A program made the position numbers and the translations under genes. 64,000 nucleotides of DNA from an uncultured Litoreibacter sp. (GTDB taxonomy: Bacteria; Pseudomonadota; Alphaproteobacteria; Rhodobacterales; Rhodobacteraceae), in NCBI GenBank assembly GCA_947492995.1, contig CANLOU010000003.1:372001-436000 (forward strand), read 5' to 3'. The notes beneath the pieces were generated by a model, which saw only the letters and a program-made list of their open reading frames with translations, did no database searches and was not told where the DNA came from. Every line of letters starts with the position of its first letter. Positions within the stretch are counted from its first letter, which is position 1. This document shows, piece by piece, positions 1 to 7,687 of the stretch.

Positions 1-53
1 GTGAGTATTTTTTCGCTTGTGCGACTCGTTGAAGCATGATGCAGTATAAAAAC

Positions 54-68
54 GGGACTTCAAGTCCC
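54..68. terminator. Short hairpin in the leading intergenic region
   Basis: GGGACTT-C-AAGTCCC forms a compact perfect hairpin, followed on the plus strand by an A/T-rich stretch. It may be the terminator of a gene to the left of the window or a leader structure of the following GMC gene. Nothing else is recognisable in positions 1-104 apart from the GGGAGGAA ribosome binding site at 93-100. Confidence 0.3.
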
Positions 69-104
69 AATTATTAGAAAATAGGCGCTTTTGGGAGGAA
101 GTGA

Positions 105-1736
105 GTGGAATTTGACTTCATCATCGTTGGTGCAGGCTCCGCTGGTTGCGTTCTCGCAAACCGTCTTTCGGCCAATGGCAAATATAAAGTGGCAGTTCTG
201 GAGGCGGGTGGCAAAGACACCTATCCATGGATCCACATCCCTGTCGGCTATTTCAAAACCATGTCCAACCCGAAAACGGATTGGATGTACACAACCGAAC
301 CTGATCCCGGTTTGAATGGCCGCTCGCTCAGATGGCCGCGCGGCAAGGTGCTGGGCGGGTCGTCCTCCATCAACGGGCTGCTTTATGTGCGTGGTCAGGC
401 GCAGGACTATGATGGCTGGCGTCAACTGGGCAACACAGGCTGGTCATGGGATGACGTGGCCCCCTTGTTCAAACGCTCCGAGACTTACGAAAACGGCACC
501 AAGGAAGACGAGCTGCGTGGCGGCGACGGGCCATTGTCCGTGTCCGACACGACCGTGACGCGCAAATGCGTCGATGACTGGCTCACGGCCGCCGTCAATT
601 GCGGCTACAAGCGCGCCAAGGACTATAACGGGGCGGACCAAGAAGGCGTGTCGCTTTTCCAGCTGACCACCCGCAACGGGCGTCGCTGTTCATCGGCAGT
701 GGCCTATCTGAACCCGGCCAAGTCGCGCGACAACCTGACGGTGCTGACCCGCTGCGCAGTCGAAAAACTGACCTTCGAGGGCAAGCGCTGTACCGGCCTG
801 ATCGCCAATCACAACGGCCAGCGGGTCACGATGACGGCGCATAAAGAGGTGGTTCTGTCCGCCGGTGCGCTGGCAAGCCCGCAAATCCTGATGGTCTCGG
901 GTGTTGGCTCTGCCGACGAGCTGAAGCCGCTTGGCATCGACATGGTGCATGAACTCAAAGGCATCGGCAAAAACCTGCAAGACCACCTGCAGGCGCGGCC
1001 TGTCTACAAAACCTCGCTGCCCACTATCAACACCGAGGTATCCAACATCTTCAAGCAGGCGCTGATCGGCATGCAATATGTCGCGACCCGCAAGGGGCCA
1101 ATGGCGATGGCCGCGTCGCTTGGGACAGGCTTTCTGAAAACTCGCGAAGACTTGGATGTGCCGGATATTCAGTTCCACATCCAGCCGTTCAGCGCAGACA
1201 AAATCGACGAGGGCGCGCATAAGTTTTCCGCCTTCACCGCGTCGGTGCTGCAGCTGCGCCCCGAAAGCGTGGGTCATCTGGAACTGGCCTCCGCTGATAT
1301 GCGCGACTACCCGAAAATTCATCCCAACTATCTGGCAACAAAGACAGATTGCGACACAATCGTCGAAGGCGTGCGGATCACCCGCAAGATCACCGCCACC
1401 GCGCCCATCGCGCAGCATGTGACGTCTGAACATACGCCGGGGCCAAGTGTGGGCGACGATTACGACGAAATCCTCGAATGGGTGCGCAACACGTCGACCA
1501 CGATCTACCACCCGACCGGCACCTGCAAAATGGGCGTCGATGATATGGCGGTGGTTGACCCGCGCCTCAAGGTCATCGGCATGGAGGGCCTGCGCGTCGC
1601 GGATGCGTCGATCATGCCGATCATCGTGTCCGGCAACACCAACGCGCCGTCGATCATGATCGGGGAAAAGGCGTCAGACCTCATTCTGGAGGACGCCGAA
1701 AAAGGCGCCTCCGCACCAGTAAAAGAAATGGCCTAA
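105..1736 (+). CDS. GMC-family FAD-dependent oxidoreductase (choline/alcohol dehydrogenase-like)
   Basis: 543 residues, the usual size for glucose-methanol-choline oxidoreductases. The N-terminus has the FAD-binding Rossmann motif VGAGSAGCVLANRLS, followed by the GMC signature around GKVLGGSSSINGLLYVRG. The C-terminus has the catalytic histidine context YHPTGTCKMG and the closing FAD segment VADASIMPIIVSGNTNAPS. Such flavoenzymes oxidise primary alcohols or choline to aldehydes; the substrate cannot be fixed from sequence. The start is a GTG at 105, chosen because GGGAGGAA lies just upstream and the FAD motif needs a start very near here. The next gene begins five bases after the stop, so co-transcription is likely. 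Confidence 0.9.
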   Translation: MEFDFIIVGAGSAGCVLANRLSANGKYKVAVLEAGGKDTYPWIHIPVGYFKTMSNPKTDWMYTTEPDPGLNGRSLRWPRGKVLGGSSSINGLLYVRGQAQDYDGWRQLGNTGWSWDDVAPLFKRSETYENGTKEDELRGGDGPLSVSDTTVTRKCVDDWLTAAVNCGYKRAKDYNGADQEGVSLFQLTTRNGRRCSSAVAYLNPAKSRDNLTVLTRCAVEKLTFEGKRCTGLIANHNGQRVTMTAHKEVVLSAGALASPQILMVSGVGSADELKPLGIDMVHELKGIGKNLQDHLQARPVYKTSLPTINTEVSNIFKQALIGMQYVATRKGPMAMAASLGTGFLKTREDLDVPDIQFHIQPFSADKIDEGAHKFSAFTASVLQLRPESVGHLELASADMRDYPKIHPNYLATKTDCDTIVEGVRITRKITATAPIAQHVTSEHTPGPSVGDDYDEILEWVRNTSTTIYHPTGTCKMGVDDMAVVDPRLKVIGMEGLRVADASIMPIIVSGNTNAPSIMIGEKASDLILEDAEKGASAPVKEMA

Positions 1737-1741
1737 CCTAC

Positions 1742-2407
1742 ATGGATATGATTCTCGACTTCGGCAAAATCATCATCGCCGACCTTATCCTTTCGGGCGA
1801 CAACGCTCTGATTATCGGCATGGCGGCCGCTGGCCTTGCGCCAGAGCTGCGCAAGAAGGCCATTCTCTATGGCATGATTATCGCGGCGGTGCTGCGCATC
1901 GTCTTTGCGGTGGTGGCGACCAGTCTCTTGGGCATCAAGGGCATCTTGTTCGTGGGCTCGCTGCTGTTGTTCTACGTGTGCTGGCGGTTGTTCGTCGAAA
2001 TCCGCTCAGGCGTGGATCACGAGGCCGAGCTGGCCTTAGAAGCCGCCGAGGACCCCGAGCAGGGATATACCGGCGCGCCGCGCAAAACGATGATGTCGGC
2101 GCTGATCTCGATCACCATTGCCGATGTGTCCATGTCGCTCGACAACGTGCTGGCGGTGGCGGCCATCGCCGATGGCGACACCACGATGCTGGTTTTCGGG
2201 CTTGGTCTCGCAATTGTGCTCATGGCATTTGCCGCGACGCTGATTATGAAGTTGCTTACAAAATATCCATGGATATCGTGGGTCGGGCTGATCGTGCTGC
2301 TCTACGTGGCGTGCGAAATGTTCTACCGCGGGGTTGTCGATGTGAATACCGGGGTGGGCCCCTGGCTTGGCCTCATGGAGGGATGGCCGACCGGTAAGGG
2401 GCACTAA
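1742..2407 (+). CDS. TerC-family integral membrane protein (YjbE-like)
   Basis: 221 residues, almost wholly hydrophobic, with about six to seven membrane segments. It carries the two acidic intramembrane motifs of the TerC/YjbE family, LSGDNALIIG near residue 18 and SLDNVLAVA in the second half, which are thought to take part in metal-ion movement, Mn2+ in characterised relatives. A short charged cytoplasmic loop (about residues 82-110) separates the two halves. It follows the GMC gene by five bases and so probably shares its mRNA; no functional link between the two is evident. A 7-bp perfect stem at 2431-2448 lies downstream but lacks a T-run. Confidence 0.88.
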   Translation: MDMILDFGKIIIADLILSGDNALIIGMAAAGLAPELRKKAILYGMIIAAVLRIVFAVVATSLLGIKGILFVGSLLLFYVCWRLFVEIRSGVDHEAELALEAAEDPEQGYTGAPRKTMMSALISITIADVSMSLDNVLAVAAIADGDTTMLVFGLGLAIVLMAFAATLIMKLLTKYPWISWVGLIVLLYVACEMFYRGVVDVNTGVGPWLGLMEGWPTGKGH

Positions 2408-2533
2408 AGGGAGAGAATTCAATTCGCTTATGGCAGGGCTTCCTGCCAGAGTTGAACCATATGCCGGGCGATATGCCTTCATTGGCCGGCTAAAAATCTA
2501 AGAAGAAGGCTTGGACCTTAAGGGAGGACCGTA

Positions 2534-3628
2534 ATGATTAACTTGAAAACTCTAACTGCGACGGCAGTTGGCCTTGCGCTGATGGCGACGGGCGCCATGG
2601 CGGAAAAAGTTCTGCGCATCCAGTCCGTTCTGCCAAACACGGCTGACGAAGTGGTCATGCTGAACGCGTTCGGCGATGACGTGGCTGCGCTGACAGACGG
2701 CTCGCTGACTATCGAAGTGCTGCCTGCTGGCGCCGTTGTTGGCCCGCGCGACATCATGGACGCGGTTGACGCCGGTCTGGTTGAAGGCGGCTTTGCATGG
2801 ACCCACTACTGGGGTGGCAAGCACGTTGCAGCCAACCTGTTTGGCGCGCCTGTTGCGGGTGCCGGTGTCGGCCTCGACAACATCGCATTCCTGAGCTGGT
2901 TCCAGTTCGGCGGCGGCAAAGAGCTCTATGACCGTCTATGGGACGAGATGGGCGTGAACGTCAAAGGCTTCATGCTGCAGCCAGTTGGCCCGGAAGCTCT
3001 GGGTTGGTTCCCGAAGCCGATCGAATCCATGGATGACTTCCGTCAGATGCGTTTCCGTGCCCCTCCAGGCATGGTTGGTGCAGCTTACGCTGACATCGGC
3101 GTTCCAGCTGTTGCCATGGGCGGCGGCGACATCCTGCCAGCTCTGGAAAAAGGCACAATCGACGCGGCTGAATGGTGCTGCCCGAAGCCTGATAGCGTGT
3201 TCGGCTTCCAGAAAGTCCTGAAGCACTACTACCTGCAAGGCCTGCACCAGGTCACCGTGAACGCAGACATGTATGTGAACGGCGACTTCTACAACGGTCT
3301 GACCGAAACTGAGAAGAAAGCGCTGGAAGTGGCCGCAAACGCGTCGCTGTCCAAGTCGCTCTCTTACCGTATCTACGAGAACGGCAAGGCGCTGAAGGAC
3401 CTGACCGACAACCACGGTGTTATCTTGGAAGACACACCAGCTGACTACTTCACCGAGTATTCGGCTGCTGCAACCAAGGCGCTGCAAGCTGCTGCGGACG
3501 AGAACGAGTTCTTTGCGGAAGTTTGGGCCTCCCAAACTGAATTCGCGAAAATCGCAGTTCCGTTCTGGGCTGGTGCTCAGACATCGAACGCGAGCCTCGG
3601 TCGCGCATTCGCAGACACACTGAAGTAA
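2534..3628 (+). CDS. TRAP transporter substrate-binding protein (DctP/TakP-like)
   Basis: 364 residues with a Sec signal peptide (MINLKTLTATAVGLALMATG, cut after AMA near residue 23). The mature protein has the DctP-family fold signatures, including the conserved arginine segment RFRAPPGMVGAAY and the segment GTIDAAEWCCPKPD, which resembles the 2-oxo-acid-binding TakP subgroup. It would capture an organic acid in the periplasm and hand it to the membrane subunits encoded by the next gene. The start has a strong AGGGAGG at 2521-2527. Ligand assignment to oxo acids or other carboxylates is inference from family resemblance only. Confidence 0.9.
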   Translation: MINLKTLTATAVGLALMATGAMAEKVLRIQSVLPNTADEVVMLNAFGDDVAALTDGSLTIEVLPAGAVVGPRDIMDAVDAGLVEGGFAWTHYWGGKHVAANLFGAPVAGAGVGLDNIAFLSWFQFGGGKELYDRLWDEMGVNVKGFMLQPVGPEALGWFPKPIESMDDFRQMRFRAPPGMVGAAYADIGVPAVAMGGGDILPALEKGTIDAAEWCCPKPDSVFGFQKVLKHYYLQGLHQVTVNADMYVNGDFYNGLTETEKKALEVAANASLSKSLSYRIYENGKALKDLTDNHGVILEDTPADYFTEYSAAATKALQAAADENEFFAEVWASQTEFAKIAVPFWAGAQTSNASLGRAFADTLK

Positions 3629-3642
3629 TTCAGACTTTTAGA

Positions 3643-3675
3643 AGGGGCCCCATGTGGGCCTCTTCGTTCTTTTCT
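3643..3675 (+). terminator. Attenuator-like hairpin between the TRAP binding protein and permease genes
   Basis: An AGGGGCCC / GGGCCTCT stem around a CATGT loop is followed by a T-rich run (TCGTTCTTTTCTT). It lies 14 bases after the binding-protein stop. In binding-protein-dependent transporters such hairpins commonly let the binding protein accumulate above the permease; that role here is inferred. Confidence 0.6.
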
Positions 3676-3751
3676 TCCAAGCGCCTCCCCGAGGTGTTTT
3701 GACGACGAGAACGCAGAACCCAAAAATCTGCGGCCAGGGGAGGGACACCAC

Positions 3752-6211
3752 ATGGCAGACGAACCAAATCCAGAGGATCTGGAGATTGCCGACGAGCTGA
3801 TTGCCGAGCGGCGGGCGGAAGCCCCCGGTGAAACCCCCGAAGATATGACGCCATGGCAGAAGCCAATCACGGCTGCCATCGACGTCATCAACTACCGCGC
3901 CGGCCAGATCATCGCCCTGATGATGGTGCCGTTGATTGCGATTGTGGTGTGGGAAGTCTTCTCGCGCAACTCGTTCATCATCTTGCAAAACGCAGGGTAC
4001 GCGGACCTTGCGCGCTCGTGGGGCCTTGGTCCGACGTTGCAGGCCTACGACCTCAGCCGCATGATAGCGGGCGTGTTGTGGATGGCAGGGGCCGGCTACG
4101 GGCTGATGCGCGGGGTGCATATTCGCGCCGATTTCATCTACCGGTTCTGGTCCGACAAAACGCAGGCCACCGTGGACGCGGTCGCCTATCTGCTGTTCTT
4201 CATCCCGTCGATGATCTTCTTCACCGTTGTGGCGTCGCAATACTGGGTGCTGTCCTATGAAACCGGCGAGCGGCTGGCGCTCGACAGCGCGTGGCAGCCG
4301 ATCCTGTGGCCCGCGCGTCTGGCCATGCCTATCGGCGGCGCGCTGCTTCTATTGCAGGGCTTGCCCGAGATTTTCCGTGCCTTCCACAAAATGGGCAAGG
4401 AACGGGAGAAGTGGTTTGTTCGCTTTCTGCCCATCTACGCCGTGTTCATCCTTTGGCTGTCGCTGGCAATTTTCCTGCCCGATCTGGTGCCCGGTGGCGC
4501 CTTCTTCACCGAGCTGATGAGCGCACGTCCCAACCTCGATAAGCCCATCATCGGTCTGATTATGCTGGGCGCCATGCTCTTCGTGATCTTCATCGGCTTC
4601 CCGATTTCGTTCACGCTGATCTTTCTGGCCTTCGTCTTCGGTATCTGGGGGTCGAACTTCAAGCTGACGACGCTGCTGATGACGCTCAACACCAACTCCA
4701 CCATGCTCAACGACCAGCTGATGGCGGTGCCGCTGTTTGTGCTGATGGGCATTGTGATGGAAAGCGCGGGGCTGATGGAACGGCTCTTTGCGTCGATTCA
4801 GATGATTATGGCGCGGGTGCGCGGTGCGCTGTTCATTGCGGTGCTGATCGTGTCGACCATCTTCGCGGCCGCGACAGGCATCGTGGGCGCGTCGGTGACG
4901 CTGCTGGGCATCATGGCTGGTGCCACGATGAGCCGGTCAGGCTATGACGTCAAACTGGCCGCCGGTACAATCACCGCAGGCGGCACGTTGGGCATCCTGA
5001 TCCCACCTTCGATCATGCTGATCGTCATGGGGCCGGTGCTTGAGGTCTCCACGCTTGATCTGTTCCGGGGCGCGTTCATCCCCGGCGCCATGCTGGCCTC
5101 TCTTTACCTGATCTACACGTTGGGCCGGTGCTGGTTGAACCCAAGCCTCGGTCCGATCCTGTCGGAAGAGGACCAGCCCGACACCTCCCGGTTCTACGGG
5201 GCGGAGGTCGCGCTGATTTGTCTGGGTATCCTCACGGTCTGCCGTGTCTTCGGGCTGGGCATGGGCGGGGCGCTTGGCACGGTGGTGCCGTTTGGCGGCC
5301 TCTTCGGGCTGATTGCGGCCCTTGGCGTAACCTATGCCGCCTATCGCAAGCTGGCGGTGTTGCGGATCATGGTGCCGATTGCGGTGGTCTTCCACCTGTA
5401 TCTGTCGTTGGTCGTGGGGGGCTTCTCCATCTGGGGCATGGTCTTTAGTGCCTTCATCGTGCTGCTCGCCATCCTTGGGCGGCCGATCTACAGCAAAGCG
5501 GCGGAGGACGGCTTCTACTTCTCAAGCCTATGGGATGAGTTCTTTGCAGGTCTGATGCCACCAACGATCCTGATCTCCTTCGCTTTGGGGTCGATCCTGC
5601 TGGGCTTCGCAACGCCTGCGGAAGCGGCTGCAATGGGGGCCTTCGGTGCCATCGTGCTGTCCATCGCTTATCGCAAGTTCACCTTCCCGGGGTTCTTCGA
5701 CAGCCTGATTAAGGCGCTCGAAATCACGGTGTTGATTATGTTCCTTGTGGCGGCCTCCAACTTCTTCGGCGCGCAGTTCAGTGCGCTTGGGACACCACGC
5801 ATGATGACGGAAATCTTGCTGGGCCTCGATATGGCGCCGTTCCTGATCCTTCTTCTGGTGATGGCGCTGATCTTCCTGTTGGGCTGGCCGCTGGAATGGG
5901 TGCCGATCGTGTTGATCGTTGTGCCGATCCTGCTGCCAACCGTGCAGTCGCTCGATATCCATGGCCTCAGCAGCTACGACTTGATGGTCTGGTTCGGCAT
6001 CCTGGTGGCGGTGAATTTGCAGACCGCGTGGCTCAGTCCGCCGGTGGCGCTTTCCGCCTACTTCCTGAAGGGGGTCGTGCCCAATTGGGATCTCAAGGAC
6101 ATTTATCTGGGCATGATGCAATTCATGCTGGTGCAGCTCCTGGGTCTCATCCTGCTCTTGGCGTTCCCGCAGCTGGTGCTCTGGCTGCCGCGGGTCATGG
6201 GCGGGGGGTAG
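3752..6211 (+). CDS. TRAP transporter fused permease (DctQ-DctM type)
   Basis: 819 residues. The first ~50 residues are hydrophilic and acidic; about residues 50-230 contain four membrane segments like a small DctQ subunit, and about 260-819 hold the large DctM subunit with many segments and the conserved loops GIVGASVTLLGIMAGATM and GGTLGILIPPSIMLIVMGP. The two subunits, separate in many TRAP systems, are one polypeptide here. TRAP carriers use ion gradients (usually Na+) rather than ATP. The start at 3752 follows GGGGAGGG at 3737-3744. The gene completes the transporter begun by the binding-protein gene and is closed by a terminator at 6246. Confidence 0.9.
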   Translation: MADEPNPEDLEIADELIAERRAEAPGETPEDMTPWQKPITAAIDVINYRAGQIIALMMVPLIAIVVWEVFSRNSFIILQNAGYADLARSWGLGPTLQAYDLSRMIAGVLWMAGAGYGLMRGVHIRADFIYRFWSDKTQATVDAVAYLLFFIPSMIFFTVVASQYWVLSYETGERLALDSAWQPILWPARLAMPIGGALLLLQGLPEIFRAFHKMGKEREKWFVRFLPIYAVFILWLSLAIFLPDLVPGGAFFTELMSARPNLDKPIIGLIMLGAMLFVIFIGFPISFTLIFLAFVFGIWGSNFKLTTLLMTLNTNSTMLNDQLMAVPLFVLMGIVMESAGLMERLFASIQMIMARVRGALFIAVLIVSTIFAAATGIVGASVTLLGIMAGATMSRSGYDVKLAAGTITAGGTLGILIPPSIMLIVMGPVLEVSTLDLFRGAFIPGAMLASLYLIYTLGRCWLNPSLGPILSEEDQPDTSRFYGAEVALICLGILTVCRVFGLGMGGALGTVVPFGGLFGLIAALGVTYAAYRKLAVLRIMVPIAVVFHLYLSLVVGGFSIWGMVFSAFIVLLAILGRPIYSKAAEDGFYFSSLWDEFFAGLMPPTILISFALGSILLGFATPAEAAAMGAFGAIVLSIAYRKFTFPGFFDSLIKALEITVLIMFLVAASNFFGAQFSALGTPRMMTEILLGLDMAPFLILLLVMALIFLLGWPLEWVPIVLIVVPILLPTVQSLDIHGLSSYDLMVWFGILVAVNLQTAWLSPPVALSAYFLKGVVPNWDLKDIYLGMMQFMLVQLLGLILLLAFPQLVLWLPRVMGGG

Positions 6212-6245
6212 GCTCCCGCACTTAGGGGGCCACTCACGAGAAACG

Positions 6246-6286
6246 AAAAGGTCGGCGCGAGGACATCGCGTCGGCCTTTTCTTTTT
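6246..6286 (+). terminator. Rho-independent terminator after the TRAP operon
   Basis: A long stem, AAAAGGTCGGCGCGA (6246-6260) with TCGCGTCGGCCTTTT (6266-6280), pairs with two G-U/A-C style mismatches around a five-base loop and runs into CTTTTT. Confidence 0.85.
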
Positions 6287-6300
6287 GGTAGGGTCGCTGC

Positions 6301-6918
6301 ATGGCCGATGACCTCTCCAAACTCGCGTTGCAAACCCAACAGATCTACGAATGCCAAGCCGATTGGTTTGCGCAAAACCGTCGGCAGAAGCTGACGGAAA
6401 AGCCGTGGCTGGATCACTTCTTACAATACCTGCCCTCGGGCGGCCATGTCCTTGATCTTGGCTGTGGCACGGGCAAACCGATCGCAGACTATATCTTGGG
6501 AAAGGGCTTTCAGGTGACGGGTCTGGACGCGTCGGCCAACATGATCGCCCATGCCAGATCAAACTTCCCACAAGCCGATTGGCGGGTCGCAGACATGCGG
6601 GATTTCGACCTTGGCCAACATGTTCACGGCATCATCGGCTGGCACAGCTTCTTTCACCTCACCCGCGAGGAACAACGCGACGTCCTGCCAAGCCTCGCGC
6701 GCCACCTTCGCCCTGACGGCGTCTTGATGCTCACCATAGGCCCCGAGGATGGGGAGGCCGGCGGCCATGTCGGGGACGCCCCCGTCTACCATGCCAGCCT
6801 GTCGGAGCGTGAATACAACGCGATCCTCGCGCGGAACGGCATGACCCTTGCGCCACGTGTCGAAAACACCAACCCCGAGGATCGCCTGACCGTGCTATTT
6901 GCTCGGAAAACGGTCTAA
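6301..6918 (+). CDS. Class I SAM-dependent methyltransferase
   Basis: 205 residues with the glycine-rich SAM motif I VLDLGCGTGKPIADY at about residues 50-64, motif II VTGLDASANMI, and an acidic post-motif VADMRDF. The substrate is unknown. It sits alone on the plus strand behind the TRAP terminator, and its stop overlaps by three bases with the stop of the convergent aldolase gene. No clear Shine-Dalgarno is visible before the ATG at 6301, which is only 15 bases after the terminator T-run, so it may be leaderless or start from a promoter inside the terminator region. Confidence 0.82.
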   Translation: MADDLSKLALQTQQIYECQADWFAQNRRQKLTEKPWLDHFLQYLPSGGHVLDLGCGTGKPIADYILGKGFQVTGLDASANMIAHARSNFPQADWRVADMRDFDLGQHVHGIIGWHSFFHLTREEQRDVLPSLARHLRPDGVLMLTIGPEDGEAGGHVGDAPVYHASLSEREYNAILARNGMTLAPRVENTNPEDRLTVLFARKTV

Positions 6919-7685
6919 ACCGCGCCCTTCACCTCCGCCGCCAAGGCGTCAGCGCCGCGGCTCAGGATTGCGGCATCTGTGCCGCAGGCGACAAAGGTGA
7001 ACCCGTCATTGAGCAGCTTCGTGGCAAACGGGCCGTCAATGACAAGCGTGCCAACAGGCACGCCCTTGGCGATCAGCTTGGATGCCGCGCTCCAGATCAG
7101 GTCCCACACATCCGCGTGCATTGGCTGGCCCAAAAGCCCGATATCGGCCGCAATATCGGCAGGCCCGAAGAAGATGCCGGAGACACCATCGACAGCGGCA
7201 ATGTCCTCGGCCCGCTCAATTGCGTCGCGCGTCTCAAGCTGGATGATGACGCTGGTTTCGTTCTCGACCTGCGCCGCATAATCCTTGATCCGCCCAAAGC
7301 GGTTGCCGCGATGCGACCCGCTGAACCCGCGCATGCCGCGCGGCGGGTAGCGGGTAGAGGCCACGGCCATCTCACATTCCTCGACCGTCTGCACCATCGG
7401 GAACACGATGCCCGGCGCCCCCAGATCAAGCAGGCGCTTCACCAGCACAGGGTCATTCGTTTGAGGCCGCACCAGCGCGGTCGTGGCGCTGCGTTCAAAG
7501 GCCTGAAGTTGTCCCAGCACCGATTGCATGTCGTTTGGGGAATGCTCCATGTCCAAGACCACCCAGTCAAAACTGGAGGCCGCAACCACCTCCGCCTGAA
7601 AGCCGCCCAAAAGCGTGACCCAAAGGCCGACTTGCTTGTCGCCTGCGGCTATCGCGTGGGTAAACGGGTTGGGGGTCAGTTTCAT
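6915..7685 (-). CDS. HpcH/HpaI-family class II aldolase
   Basis: 256 residues, typical for the metal-dependent 2-oxo acid aldolases HpaI and GarL. Family features visible are VVLDMEHSPNDMQ near residue 45, TALVRPQTNDP with the active-site arginine, LGAPGIVFPMVQT, and the metal-ligand region IIQLETRDAIE followed by IFFGPADIAADIG. These enzymes cleave 4-hydroxy-2-oxo acids to pyruvate plus an aldehyde. It begins two bases after the stop of the molybdoenzyme gene upstream, so the two form an operon, but I know of no pathway joining them. The exact substrate is not determinable. Confidence 0.85.
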   Translation of the reverse strand: MKLTPNPFTHAIAAGDKQVGLWVTLLGGFQAEVVAASSFDWVVLDMEHSPNDMQSVLGQLQAFERSATTALVRPQTNDPVLVKRLLDLGAPGIVFPMVQTVEECEMAVASTRYPPRGMRGFSGSHRGNRFGRIKDYAAQVENETSVIIQLETRDAIERAEDIAAVDGVSGIFFGPADIAADIGLLGQPMHADVWDLIWSAASKLIAKGVPVGTLVIDGPFATKLLNDGFTFVACGTDAAILSRGADALAAEVKGAV

Positions 7686-7687
7686 GT

